A DNA stretch of 39,811 nucleotides, from positions 1 to 39,811 of IMG/VR virus record IMGVR_UViG_3300043449_000699; one strand, 5' to 3'. Numbering within the stretch: position 1 is the stretch's first letter; every line of letters starts with the position of its first letter. Shown piece by piece: positions 15,323-23,338 of this stretch. Made by a program: the position numbers and the translations under genes. The notes below the pieces were generated by a model that was given only the letters and a program-made list of their open reading frames with translations, was not told where the DNA came from and did no database searches. The DNA is from a virus.

Positions 15323-17502
15323 TGCATCATCTCCTGCGGCGGCTGCATCGGCATCTCGCCTTCGTTGAACTCAGGCATTTCCATCTGCGGCATATCGCCA
15401 ATCAGGTCGCCCGTCTGTATGGCGGCAGCAATAGTACCAGCCACAATGTCCTGAATCTGCTCCTCGGACATACCGGCCTGCACGGCGGAGATACGCTGCG
15501 TCTCGGCTTGGTAAGCCTTGATTTCAGCCTCGTAGTCCTTCCGCTTCTGCTCCTGCGACTCGATGGACTTGGCGACGTTCTGGAGCATTTGGTGCATCTG
15601 CTCCATCTCCTGCCCCATAGCCTGAATCTGCTGATTCGCGGCTTCCAAGGCGGGATTCTCGTCGTTGTCCTGCAGCAGTTTGGGGTCAATCGTCTTCTGC
15701 AGACGCTTGGCCATCTCCTGCGCACCCGGCCAGTCCATGTTCTTTACGAACAGGTCGCCAGCCACCTGCCACAACTGCGGGTTGCCCTGCAGAATCTGCG
15801 ACATGGCCTCCATCGACTCCTGACGCTTGGTCATGTACGACGGACCAGTAGTCACGCAGACATCGTACTTGCCGACAGACGGATTGTAGATTTTCTCAAT
15901 CACAATGCCCGTCTCGTCCACGATTTCGCGGACAGGCTCAGACTGCATAGGGTCTATGCGTGCCGTCTTAGTCTCACCGTCAATGCCGATGATGCGAGCA
16001 ATGCGCTGAGTGTCGTAAATCTTCGGGATGAGGTCAACGAGTTGGCGCGTGACGTAGCGAATAGCGCGAGCCAGGTTGTCTACGTAGTGGTATGTGCCGG
16101 TGTCGCCTTGCCGTTCACGCGCCAAGATTGCCTTGCCGGAACGCTCGTTGGACGTTTGCCCAATGCTGGAGTCGTACTGACCGGTCGTAGCCTTGATGTC
16201 GTCCGCAGCGCCCATCTTGGCCTGAATGAGACCAACCTGAGCCATCGGCGGCTGCGCGCGCTGAGGTAGCGGCAACACCGAACCCGAGCCGTCCGTAACG
16301 TCCGGATTGACCTCAAGGTACGGCCAGTTGTTCGTGTTGGCAGTCTTCCACTGCTGCTCGTAGCCCTCAAACTGCCCGCCGTAGCCGATGAACGGGGCTT
16401 TCGGGGCAAGGGCAAGCATCTCGGCTTCTTGCGAGACCCAGTAGTTGTACATCCGCTGGGCGTCTTTGGCGTTGCGCACCAAGCCCGAGACGTACAGGCG
16501 ACCGTCAACTTCCCACTCGTTGCCGACAACGCGCACGACAGGAATCCACTTGCCCGCCCAATCGCGCTGCTCAAGAATCTCGTAGCCGTTGGTCTTGCAC
16601 CATTTCACGGTCTTTACGTCCGTGGGGCGCTGGCGCAGGATGGGCATACCCATCGCCTCGGCACGCTTGGCCTCGGGCGAACCCTCAATAGCCGTGACGT
16701 TACCGGGGTACAGGTTCAGCGTTTTGCGTTCGTACTCAAGGTAGAAGTACTCGGCAATGCGGACGGTCTTGTCGCTAATCCACTGCGACAGCCCCTGGTC
16801 ACCTATACCCCGCGTCATAATGGACGAGATGGGTTCGGCGTCAGGGAATTGACGCTCGTATTCGTCCCGCGTCAGGTCTTCCGTGATGAAGCACCATTGA
16901 GCATCCGCACCGCAAGGGTCTTGGATGGTGGGGTCCATGTACACGGAAAACGAGTTGCGAATGCGCTGGATGCGGATGTCTTGGTCAAAGGTGTCCGTAT
17001 CGCAGTACTCAGTCAGCACGCGAATGTAACCTTCACCGTAGGTGACTTGGTTGTCACAGGCGGTGTCGTAGGCTACGTCAGCGTCCGAGATGTACTCAAT
17101 ATGCCGCACGATGCCGTCGAATATCTCGGCAACCTGCAGGTCAGCCTTGTCATCTACGGGGATGACTTTTCCCGAGGGCCGGTTCTGCCGTTGGTCGTTG
17201 GTGACCTGACGAACGTGCTGCGGCAGCTTGTTGATGGTCAAACAGGGGCGAGCATTGATAGTCTGCCCCTGCACCGACCCTCGGGTCGCTAGTACGTCTG
17301 CGGGCCACTGCCACTGATTGTCAGGGCTGGCGGCAAGAAACCGCAGGTCGTCTAGCTCATCCTCGCGGGAATCGCCGTAGGCACTGATGGCCTGCGTAAA
17401 GCGAGTCCGAGCGACGGCGAGGATGTCAGTGGCATCCTTGTCACGACGGGAGGATGGGCTGTTAGCCACCCGCGCCGCGCCAATCATGCCGGTATCAGCC
17501 AT
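15319..17502 (-). CDS. P22-like portal protein
   Basis: A 727-residue protein, close to the size of P22 gp1 (725). The start chosen is 'MADTGMIGAARV', two bases after the terminase stop; a longer ATG at 17520 is possible. Family features: 'NKLPQHVRQVTNDQRQNRP' near residue 100, 'QDIRIQRIRNSFSVYMDP', 'AKDAQRMYNYWVSQEAEM', 'GQTSNERSGKAILARERQG' and a long Gln/Glu-rich C-terminal coiled coil ('NQQIQAMGQEMEQMHQM'). In P22 such C-terminal helices form the barrel. Twelve copies form the DNA channel to which terminase docks and gp4 binds. Confidence 0.92.
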   Translation of the reverse strand: MADTGMIGAARVANSPSSRRDKDATDILAVARTRFTQAISAYGDSREDELDDLRFLAASPDNQWQWPADVLATRGSVQGQTINARPCLTINKLPQHVRQVTNDQRQNRPSGKVIPVDDKADLQVAEIFDGIVRHIEYISDADVAYDTACDNQVTYGEGYIRVLTEYCDTDTFDQDIRIQRIRNSFSVYMDPTIQDPCGADAQWCFITEDLTRDEYERQFPDAEPISSIMTRGIGDQGLSQWISDKTVRIAEYFYLEYERKTLNLYPGNVTAIEGSPEAKRAEAMGMPILRQRPTDVKTVKWCKTNGYEILEQRDWAGKWIPVVRVVGNEWEVDGRLYVSGLVRNAKDAQRMYNYWVSQEAEMLALAPKAPFIGYGGQFEGYEQQWKTANTNNWPYLEVNPDVTDGSGSVLPLPQRAQPPMAQVGLIQAKMGAADDIKATTGQYDSSIGQTSNERSGKAILARERQGDTGTYHYVDNLARAIRYVTRQLVDLIPKIYDTQRIARIIGIDGETKTARIDPMQSEPVREIVDETGIVIEKIYNPSVGKYDVCVTTGPSYMTKRQESMEAMSQILQGNPQLWQVAGDLFVKNMDWPGAQEMAKRLQKTIDPKLLQDNDENPALEAANQQIQAMGQEMEQMHQMLQNVAKSIESQEQKRKDYEAEIKAYQAETQRISAVQAGMSEEQIQDIVAGTIAAAIQTGDLIGDMPQMEMPEFNEGEMPMQPPQEMMQ

Positions 17503-17504
17503 AT

Positions 17505-19028
17505 TTACGCACCCATCCAAGAATTGCTTACAGTGCCGTCCCTGTAGGTTCGGACGGGGTTTCGCGCAGTATACTCCCGATGCGCCACGGGGAAAGCAAA
17601 AGTTACCGCGATGGCATCCGCAGCGTCCGGAGAAGCCAGCCCACGGGCTTTCATCTCCTTCTTCCCCTCAAGGAAGATAGTACCCGAGGAGTTGGGCTTT
17701 TTCAGCGGGCCAACGAGGTCAGCCTTAAGCTGCCGGTCCTCCTTCAGCGAGGCGGTACGCAGCCAATCCCGCATAGCCCCCCACATTTCAGCCCGTTTGT
17801 TGCCCCACGCCACAGGGTTCTTGGCCTTCCAGCCAAAGTTGACGCCACGGACTTTGTACTTCTGCTCGGTCAGGCGGTCTAGGATGCCGTAGCCCAAGCC
17901 GCCCTCGTCAATGACCGTCAGGGCAGGCCGGTAGTCCTCAATCGCCTCGATTACCCGCCCGACGATGGTCATCGTGTCCTCACCGGAGTACCGCTTGAGG
18001 GCGATGATGTCGCGACCTTGGCGGACGGCAATGACGGTCGAGTCCGCGCCACCACGGGCAGGGTCTACGCCGATAACAATAGGGGCGGTCTCATCCTTGT
18101 ACTTTGGGCGCTTAAACGCCTCATCTACCCAGTTTGCGGGGATGAATTGGTCATCACCGGCAGACGGGAACTCCCCGTACACCTCAATCTTTGCCTGGGG
18201 CGAGTCTTCACCGTATTCGTCGATGATTTGCTGGTAAACCGCCCTGTCCGTACCCTCAACATCCAGCGAGTTGATGTTTTTGGACTTCCAAAACGCCCGT
18301 TTGGCGGCAAAACACTCGAAAAAGTAGCCGGAAGGTCTACGAGGGTTGGAAAACGCCATCCAAAAGCGGTGCGGCGTGTTCTCGGTGAAAAAACCTTGGC
18401 TGACATCCCAGATGGCGTCCGGAATACCGCTGGCTTCGTCGAAAATCAGCATCACGCCGTCGTGGTTATGCACACCAGCGTAAGAATCGGGGTTCTCCGC
18501 AGACCAAAGTCGGCCTTCTACCGACCAGTAGCGGGTGCCTTTCCGCAGGTCGCGCTCCACCAACTCCGTAATCCACTTGGCGGGCATGACGCGGGTAGCC
18601 GATATCTCCCACCAGTGGCTGTTTATCAGCATCGCCAGCCATTTTGTGATTTCCGCCCATGTGACCGAGCGAAGCTGGGCTTCCGAGTTAGCCGAGACGA
18701 TGATGGTGGACCCGATGCGGGTAGTGACCATCCACAGGATGAGCCACGACACCAGTGCCGACTTGCCGATACCGCGACCGGAAGCCACCGCTAGCCGAAA
18801 TACGTCGAAATCTACCTTGCCGTTGTTCGCCGCGATGTGGTCTTTCAGTTCCCGCAGCACGTTCCGCTGCCACTTACGCGGGCCACGGAAGTGTTCTAGC
18901 GGCGTACCCTTCTCGCCCCACGGAAATGCAAAGTTGACGAACGCCTCTGGGTCGTTGGCAAGTGCCGGTGACCATAGCTTAGACATGAGCAACTGCTCAT
19001 CGGCAGAGGAGTAGCGCGGTTCCTGCAT
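17505..19028 (-). CDS. terL: terminase large subunit
   Basis: A 507-residue packaging motor. The ATPase domain has Walker A 'SGRGIGKS' (83-90) and Walker B 'VMLIFDEASG' with Asp197-Glu198. The RNase-H-like nuclease has acidic residues Asp322 in 'VIGVDPARGGAD', Asp374 in 'VIDEGG' and Asp468/471 in 'SPDAADAI'. All catalytic elements are present. It is joined by TAATG to the metallopeptidase-like gene and precedes the portal gene. With a P22-type portal, headful packaging is expected. Confidence 0.95.
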   Translation of the reverse strand: MQEPRYSSADEQLLMSKLWSPALANDPEAFVNFAFPWGEKGTPLEHFRGPRKWQRNVLRELKDHIAANNGKVDFDVFRLAVASGRGIGKSALVSWLILWMVTTRIGSTIIVSANSEAQLRSVTWAEITKWLAMLINSHWWEISATRVMPAKWITELVERDLRKGTRYWSVEGRLWSAENPDSYAGVHNHDGVMLIFDEASGIPDAIWDVSQGFFTENTPHRFWMAFSNPRRPSGYFFECFAAKRAFWKSKNINSLDVEGTDRAVYQQIIDEYGEDSPQAKIEVYGEFPSAGDDQFIPANWVDEAFKRPKYKDETAPIVIGVDPARGGADSTVIAVRQGRDIIALKRYSGEDTMTIVGRVIEAIEDYRPALTVIDEGGLGYGILDRLTEQKYKVRGVNFGWKAKNPVAWGNKRAEMWGAMRDWLRTASLKEDRQLKADLVGPLKKPNSSGTIFLEGKKEMKARGLASPDAADAIAVTFAFPVAHREYTARNPVRTYRDGTVSNSWMGA

Positions 19029-20098
19029 TACTTGGTCAACTCGCCCATTGGCGTATCGTAATCAAGGCCAGGAAAACGCTGCCTGCGTTCAGACCACGAC
19101 AGATTGCGGCGGGCAGCAGTAGCACGGGCTTCTGCCTCGCCCATCAGGTTGCGGTAGCGCCTAAAGGATTCTGTTTCAACTAGGTCGCGGCGTTGTTCCT
19201 TGGTCAGCGCAGCCCACTGTTGCGGGTTGTTTTGCTGCAGCGTTTGCTCTACCTCACGGTAAAACTGATTCGGCACGCCACCAGGCGCAAAGCCCTCTAG
19301 TTTTTGCACAACGTGCTGCAACTCATGCGCCGTAGTGTCCAGCGCACCGCCTTCCGTTTTGTTGTAGGCAAAGATGCCGACAGGCCGGTTGGTCATAGTG
19401 GCAAGTTCGCCACCGCTGCTAGACGAGTCAGGCACCCAATCCGGCAATTTGCGAGCGTTTACCGACAAAGACTGCACTTCTGGATAGGCTGCCGTCAGTT
19501 CCGGTGCCGACAAAGCCTCCGTAAGAGGTTTAGCGGGCGGGTACTGAAACTTGTTTTCCTCAGTCAACCCGCGTTTGGCAAAGTCGTCACGAAACCGCAC
19601 ATCCTTGTCGCCAATCTCTTGACGCCAGTTGCCATCAGGCCCGCGCCAAGTGCCGGTAGCCGACCAAATCTGCTCAGGCGATGCGCCTTGGCGTTCCATT
19701 TGCACGGCAGCAGCAGCGCGATTGTCGTTCCACGTCTTAGACTTCGGGCCAACAAAAATGTCTTTTTTCAGCGCCTTACGCGGCTTCAGCCAGTTCCGCG
19801 GGTCTATATTCTCGCCCACCACCTCGCCCAACCCCGCAGGGCTGGACTTGGCACGGTTCCACATACCACGCAGGGAGTTGCCTACTACGCCAACAGGGTC
19901 TTGGGCAAACTGCGCCATGCCCTGCACTACACCCTGCCCTAAGGCATACGGGTTCTCGTAGGACTGCTGTACCAACTGCAGCGGGCTAACCACGAACTGA
20001 TTAGCCAACCCACGCCCCACACCACCGACAAACTGCCCAGTGTTCTGCAGATAGTTTGGCGAGGGCGGCACTAGCGCATTACGAGTACCCGGCGGCAT
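19028..20098 (-). CDS. polyvalent-protein metallopeptidase-like domain (LPD23-like)
   Basis: A 356-residue protein. The C-terminal half carries 'TTAHELQHVVQKLEGFAPGG' (His258, Glu259, His262) and then 'LMGEAEARATAARRNLS', giving the HExxH plus downstream Glu of a zincin; this pair matches the LPD23 group of large polyvalent protein-associated domains. 'DYDTPMGEL' closes the protein. The N-terminal ~110 residues are Gly/Gln/Pro-rich and look like a virion-targeting or linker region. Lying between the two terminase genes, it may be packaged and injected to act on a host protein, or may process a virion protein. Role inferred. Confidence 0.65.
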   Translation of the reverse strand: MPPGTRNALVPPSPNYLQNTGQFVGGVGRGLANQFVVSPLQLVQQSYENPYALGQGVVQGMAQFAQDPVGVVGNSLRGMWNRAKSSPAGLGEVVGENIDPRNWLKPRKALKKDIFVGPKSKTWNDNRAAAAVQMERQGASPEQIWSATGTWRGPDGNWRQEIGDKDVRFRDDFAKRGLTEENKFQYPPAKPLTEALSAPELTAAYPEVQSLSVNARKLPDWVPDSSSSGGELATMTNRPVGIFAYNKTEGGALDTTAHELQHVVQKLEGFAPGGVPNQFYREVEQTLQQNNPQQWAALTKEQRRDLVETESFRRYRNLMGEAEARATAARRNLSWSERRQRFPGLDYDTPMGELTK

Positions 20099-20101
20099 AC
20101 C

Positions 20102-20548
20102 TTACCCCACGCTATCGTAAGGCTGCGGCATACCCTGCTGGTAGCCACCGTAGCCGCTACTAGCAGCGCCAAACCCACCATTTAGCCCGCCAAAGCGCGC
20201 ACGGCTCTGCTGCACCCCGTACGGACGAGCCAGCCTGTTCTGCCGCTGCCCACCACCCATCAGGTACCGGGTGTAATGGTTCCCGAAGGGCGTCATCCCT
20301 TGGTAGGGGTTCTGCGGCTGCTGCGGCAGGAACGGCAGCATACTCGCCCGAAAGTCTTGAATACTCTGCGGCCCATACTGAGCAGGAGACCCAGCAAGGC
20401 CCATACCGCTATTGCCCACAGTAGAGTAAGGGTCGCCGCCGTACGAACCAGGCAGGACCATAGCGTTTTGGCCATACATTCCTGCCTTGTTGGCATCCAC
20501 AGACATAGCATTGTTGGGAGTGTTCCCAAAGTACGGATAGCCAATCAC
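20102..20548 (-). CDS. Gly/Tyr/Pro/Gln-rich low-complexity protein
   Basis: A 148-residue protein with GTG start overlapping the small-terminase stop (GTGA). Composition is striking: repeated short motifs of Gly, Tyr, Pro, Gln and Asn ('GSYGGDPYSTVGNSGMG', 'FLPQQPQNPYQGMTPFG', 'SSGYGGYQQGMPQPY'). No folded domain is evident. Such sequences are typically disordered and may act as a linker or virion interior protein. It precedes the metallopeptidase-like gene by three bases, and the two may work together. Confidence 0.55.
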   Translation of the reverse strand: MIGYPYFGNTPNNAMSVDANKAGMYGQNAMVLPGSYGGDPYSTVGNSGMGLAGSPAQYGPQSIQDFRASMLPFLPQQPQNPYQGMTPFGNHYTRYLMGGGQRQNRLARPYGVQQSRARFGGLNGGFGAASSGYGGYQQGMPQPYDSVG

Positions 20549-21015
20549 GCTGCATCTCCGGTGATGTCTATTACGCGAGACTGCGCAGCCTCTAGCGCCG
20601 CGACAATACTAATCTTCTGGTACACGTCCACGCTCACCTCCGACCTCGCAGTCCACCCATACTGATGCTGCAACACAGACAACGCAGCCTTGGCATCCCC
20701 GTTCTCCGCAGCCGAATACACGGTGCGGCTAACAGCCAACTCCGCATCCGCGCGACCCTTCTGCTCAGCCAGTTCGGCAACAGGGTCCATCTGACACAAC
20801 CGCCGATACTCAGCAGGCAACATCCCCGCAGCGAGGGCAAGCGCATCACCCTTCAGCCCGAGACGTGCAGCTTCGTAGATGCCTTCCAGTGCCTCAGGGG
20901 TGGCACGCAGTTCACGGGCAACTACAGGGATGCTGCGGAACGTAGATGGCGTGGTATCCGTCTGCAATGCGAGGTCCATGGGGGTGAGAGTAGCACGAAA
21001 AAAAAATTTGTTCAT
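20545..21015 (-). CDS. terS: terminase small subunit
   Basis: A 156-residue helical protein. 'YEAARLGLKGDALALAAGML' resembles the DNA-binding helix-turn-helix of small terminases, followed by 'AELAEQKGRADAELAVSRTV' (helical oligomerisation core) and a C-terminal 'ALSVLQHQYGWTARSEV' with 'ISIVAALEAAQSRV', both recurrent in this family. It would recognise the packaging start site and regulate the large subunit. The start may be 21015 or 20979; neither has a clear ribosome-binding site. It is the first gene of the late, leftward operon. Confidence 0.82.
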   Translation of the reverse strand: MNKFFFRATLTPMDLALQTDTTPSTFRSIPVVARELRATPEALEGIYEAARLGLKGDALALAAGMLPAEYRRLCQMDPVAELAEQKGRADAELAVSRTVYSAAENGDAKAALSVLQHQYGWTARSEVSVDVYQKISIVAALEAAQSRVIDITGDAA

Positions 21016-21065
21016 GGGGGTACCGTAACAGTCACGGCCCTTCGCTCGGCCCTACCCGGGGGTAT

Positions 21066-21110
21066 CGTCCGCACACTGACCATCAGCCTACCTACCGTCC
21101 GTACACTGAC
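21066..21110. repeat. 15-base direct repeat, 30-base period, ahead of terS
   Basis: CGTCCGCACACTGAC (21066-21080) and CGTCCGTACACTGAC (21096-21110) differ at one base and lie 30 bases (about three helical turns) apart, 50-100 bases before the small terminase gene. The spacing puts both copies on the same face of the DNA, as for binding sites of one regulator or of the packaging recognition protein. Confidence 0.6.
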
Positions 21111-21422
21111 GACACCAGGCGGGCATGGGGTAGCAGGCAGCGTGCGAGCGTACGGGTATGCGTGCCAGTCATGAGTGCCGTGCCGGTAGTGTTAGGTTCG
21201 CACTAGTGCGTAGGGTATGCGTGCCTGGTGGGTGCAATGCGTGCGCAGTATCACTACAAGGCTTGTGGTGAAAGTACGCAGGACAGGAAAGGGTTAGACC
21301 GTAGAAACATGACAACGAGCGTGCGTGCGCGTGCGCGTGCGCATGACATCAACCCCATATTATTTGTTGCTAACCCTTTTTCATCCCGCCAACATTCACC
21401 AAAACTTTTTTTGCGAAAGTAC

Positions 21423-21450
21423 TTGACACTGTGCCGCCAATGCCTACAAT
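21423..21450 (+). promoter_or_regulatory. sigma70-type early promoter
   Basis: TTGACA (21423-21428) and TACAAT (21445-21450) are 16 bases apart, an almost perfect match. Transcription would begin near 21457. An inverted repeat GCGCAA-TG-TTGCGC (21459-21472) lies at the expected start point and could be an operator or a 5' hairpin. A T-run (21407-21413) just upstream may help. It would drive the small-gene block. Confidence 0.8.
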
Positions 21451-21489
21451 CGACCTATGCGCAATGTTGCGCGAATGGGAGACACGACA

Positions 21490-21732
21490 GTGACTGAACT
21501 AGAACACGAACAAGCCATTGAAGCGGCAATCGAGCGTCGCTATCAGTACCGCACTACTGCGGAACTTTGGGACGACTACCAGTCCGCACAATCTGAATGC
21601 GACGCCTACCAGCGTGCATACGATGATGCACGCGCTAGCCGCGACGCTATCGCTACCGCCAATGCTGCCGACGCTTGGAACAGGGCTAGCGACGAATACG
21701 CCGCTATCGCCTACGCTCTTTCTGTCCGCTGA
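21490..21732 (+). CDS. unknown small helical early protein
   Basis: An 80-residue protein from a GTG at 21490, with GGGAGA seven bases before it. An ATG at 21457 would fall on the predicted transcription start, so I prefer the GTG. The product ('LEHEQAIEAAIERRYQYR', 'ECDAYQRAYDDARASRDAI') is rich in Ala, Tyr, Asp and Arg and is probably one helical hairpin or coiled coil. It is first in the early block, where phages often place host-takeover proteins. No family recognised. Confidence 0.6.
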   Translation: MTELEHEQAIEAAIERRYQYRTTAELWDDYQSAQSECDAYQRAYDDARASRDAIATANAADAWNRASDEYAAIAYALSVR

Positions 21733-21747
21733 TTGGAGTACCGCATC

Positions 21748-21870
21748 ATGCTGCCTACCGGCTACACGCCACGTCGCATTACCCGCACGGAAAAAGCCCC
21801 GTCGCGTTACTGGTTCATTGCCGCTTTCGTACTGTACTGCGCAATCGAATACTTCTACCCTTCCCTGTAG
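21748..21870 (+). CDS. 40-residue single-pass membrane protein
   Basis: A short frame beginning 'MLPTGYTPRRITRTEKAPSR', a basic stretch, followed by a hydrophobic helix 'YWFIAAFVLYCAIEYFY' and ending 'PSL'. GGAG lies nine bases before the ATG and fifteen bases separate it from the previous gene. A positive N-terminus and one helix suggest an inner-membrane protein. Hairpin-forming sequences follow it (about 21882-21922). Function unknown. Confidence 0.5.
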   Translation: MLPTGYTPRRITRTEKAPSRYWFIAAFVLYCAIEYFYPSL

Positions 21871-21938
21871 GCCAATCTCCCTGCGCATTCTCCGGAGTGC
21901 GTAGTGGGATGCAGCCCGCATCATCATGCACCTTGCGT

Positions 21939-21957
21939 GCGAAAGGATTGAAACATG
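21939..21957 (+). promoter_or_regulatory. repeated ribosome-binding leader, copy 1
   Basis: GCGAAAGGATTGAAACATG precedes the 254-residue gene. Nearly the same leader, GCGAAAGGATGAAACATG, lies at 23066-23083 before another gene of this block. AAAGG would act as the ribosome-binding site. Sharing a leader beyond the core suggests a duplicated or commonly regulated start. Confidence 0.5.
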
Positions 21958-22719
21958 AAAAAGCCTAACGGCATGATTCTCTGGCAAGGTGCTAGCCGTA
22001 TCGACGGCGCGCCGATTGTCGCAATTGTTGTCGGTCTGGAAGATGCCAGCACCAACGCCAAGACTGGCGCAATGCTTCAGACCTACATTGTGCGCGCCGA
22101 CATTGCGCCAACCGATGCCATTGCGATTGGTGCCGATGCCAGCATATGCGGCGATTGCACGCATCGTGGTGATGGCACCGGCAAGGGCCGCACCTGCTAT
22201 GTCAATGTCGGGCAAGGTGCGCTAGCCGTCTATCGTGCATTCCTGCGCGGTAACTATCCTGCGGCTACTGATGCCGAAATACGCAATGCTGGCGCACGTC
22301 GCGTAGTACGCTTGGGTACTTACGGCGACCCGGCAGCCGTGCCGGTATCCGTGTGGGAGAATCTAACAGCCGATGCTGTAGCGCATACCGGCTACACCCA
22401 TGCCTGGCGCGGTATCGGCTCCGGCTATTCGCACCTGCTAATGGCATCAGCCGATAGCGTGCGCGATATGCGCGAGGCGCACGCTGGTGGCTGGCGCACG
22501 TTCCGCGTAGTTACGCACGCGAACACGGTCCAGCGTTTCCGGCGTATGGAATCCGTATGCCCAGCATCGGCGGAGGCGGGTAAGAAATTGACCTGTATCG
22601 AATGCAAGGCTTGTGACGGTAACGCTACCAATCGGCGCGCCAGCGTAGTGATACAAGCGCACGGCGGAACGGCTGTTATGGCTAACGTCCGGCGCAAGTA
22701 TGAAATGGTGGCCGCATGA
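21955..22719 (+). CDS. conserved Cys-rich phage protein of unknown function
   Basis: A 254-residue protein. 'TNAKTGAMLQTYIVRADIAP' and 'GADASICGDCTHRGDG' followed by 'GRTCYVNVGQGALAVYRAF' are shared, from memory, by a family widespread in phages. Cysteines cluster as CxxC (near 65), one at about 80, and later 'CPASAEAG', 'LTCIECKACDG', enough for metal or Fe-S binding. 'WENLTADAVAHTGYTHAWR' and 'AGGWRTFRVVTHA' are further conserved-looking parts. It is the largest gene in the block and may be its functional centre. I do not know its activity. Confidence 0.6.
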   Translation: MKKPNGMILWQGASRIDGAPIVAIVVGLEDASTNAKTGAMLQTYIVRADIAPTDAIAIGADASICGDCTHRGDGTGKGRTCYVNVGQGALAVYRAFLRGNYPAATDAEIRNAGARRVVRLGTYGDPAAVPVSVWENLTADAVAHTGYTHAWRGIGSGYSHLLMASADSVRDMREAHAGGWRTFRVVTHANTVQRFRRMESVCPASAEAGKKLTCIECKACDGNATNRRASVVIQAHGGTAVMANVRRKYEMVAA

Positions 22720-22991
22720 GCTGGCATACCCGCTTCCGGCCTATGTCGCCGGCACCATATACCGCCAATGGCGAACCGTTCCGCCTGCTATGCGTAGGTG
22801 CCTGTGGCGGTACCGTTGCCAGCACGGAAGCCTATTGCGACGTGACAGACAAGCCTGGCGCATTCTATTGCAAGCCTTGCGCGGCACGTCATGCGTGCGA
22901 GGGATGCATGGGCAATGGTTCGCATGACGGGCTAGATATGCGCGAGACACACTGCAATCACTGTGATGGAACCGGCATCGATTACCGCTAG
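22716..22991 (+). CDS. small zinc-ribbon-like protein
   Basis: A 91-residue protein coupled to the gene before by ATGA. It holds several cysteine pairs: 'LLCVGACGG', 'YCKPCAARHACEGCMGNG' and 'HCNHCDGTG'. The CxxCxGxG-like repeats recall DnaJ-type zinc fingers ('CEGCMGNG', 'CNHCDGTG'). It may bind zinc and help fold or bind another protein. The tight coupling suggests it works with the 254-residue Cys-rich protein. Confidence 0.6.
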   Translation: MSWHTRFRPMSPAPYTANGEPFRLLCVGACGGTVASTEAYCDVTDKPGAFYCKPCAARHACEGCMGNGSHDGLDMRETHCNHCDGTGIDYR

Positions 22992-23000
22992 TCTTAGCCT

Positions 23001-23028
23001 GTAGCCTATTGGTGCGCCAGTAGGCTAC
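23001..23028 (+). promoter_or_regulatory. 8-bp hairpin between small genes
   Basis: GTAGCCTA and TAGGCTAC form a perfect 8-bp stem around a 12-base loop. It lies in the 89-base gap after the zinc-ribbon gene and before the repeated leader of the next gene (23066-23083). No U-run follows. A transcript-processing site or weak attenuator is possible. Confidence 0.45.
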
Positions 23029-23080
23029 GGGGTAACCGCTGGGGTTACGTTATGCGCCATTGTGCGCGAAAGGATGAAAC

Positions 23081-23338
23081 ATGGAAACGGAACATACAAT
23101 TGGGCCTTGGGCCGTACAGGTTACCGGCGGAAAGGCTGAAATAGTGACAAGCTCGGTCCGCGGATTGTGGGCAACAATTGACGGTCCGAATTATGAAACG
23201 CGGCACGCCAATGCCTGCCTGATAGCTGCCGCACCGGACCTGTTAGCCGCATTGCAGCGCCTGGTACATCCAGCCGCCGATGATACGGACCTAGAAAACG
23301 CATTGGACGTTATCGCACGCGCTACGGGGGCCGCATGA
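23081..23338 (+). CDS. small conserved phage protein
   Basis: An 85-residue protein with 'GPWAVQVTGGKAEIV' near the start and 'YETRHANACLIAAAPDLLAAL' in the middle. The 'ANAxLIAAAPDLLAAL' segment is very common in small phage proteins of unknown function and is a good marker of a real gene. It has the repeated leader with AAAGG and its stop overlaps the next ATG. Role unknown. Confidence 0.7.
   Translation: METEHTIGPWAVQVTGGKAEIVTSSVRGLWATIDGPNYETRHANACLIAAAPDLLAALQRLVHPAADDTDLENALDVIARATGAA

Larger units (their letters stand above)
21016..21489. other. 474-base non-coding divergent control region
   Basis: This separates the leftward late operon from the rightward early block. From left to right it holds two 15-base direct repeats (21066-21110), a 13-base repeat GGGTATGCGTGCC at 21154 and 21213, a perfect 12-base palindrome CGCACTAGTGCG (21199-21210), 27 bases of alternating purine and pyrimidine (21319-21345) and a sigma70-type promoter (21423-21450). 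Short frames in it contain these repeats and have no coding look. I see no clear sigma70 promoter reading left towards the small terminase. Confidence 0.7.

Noticed and set aside
16429-17292. Long plus-strand frame opposite the portal gene
   Set aside because: Antisense to a well-recognised portal; no ribosome-binding site in keeping with an operon and no recognisable motif.
21228-21497. 89-codon plus-strand frame in the control region
   Set aside because: It reads through the alternating tract (giving Arg-Ala repeats) and through the promoter itself, and has no ribosome-binding site.
21748-21954. tRNA or structured RNA after the 40-residue gene
   Set aside because: Hairpins are visible (for example GATGC-AGCCC-GCATC at 21908-21922), but no cloverleaf, anticodon arm or CCA end can be drawn.
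21499-22215. 238-codon minus-strand frame opposite the first small early genes
   Set aside because: The plus-strand genes there have a promoter, ribosome-binding sites and cysteine motifs; the minus frame runs across their boundaries without any motif.
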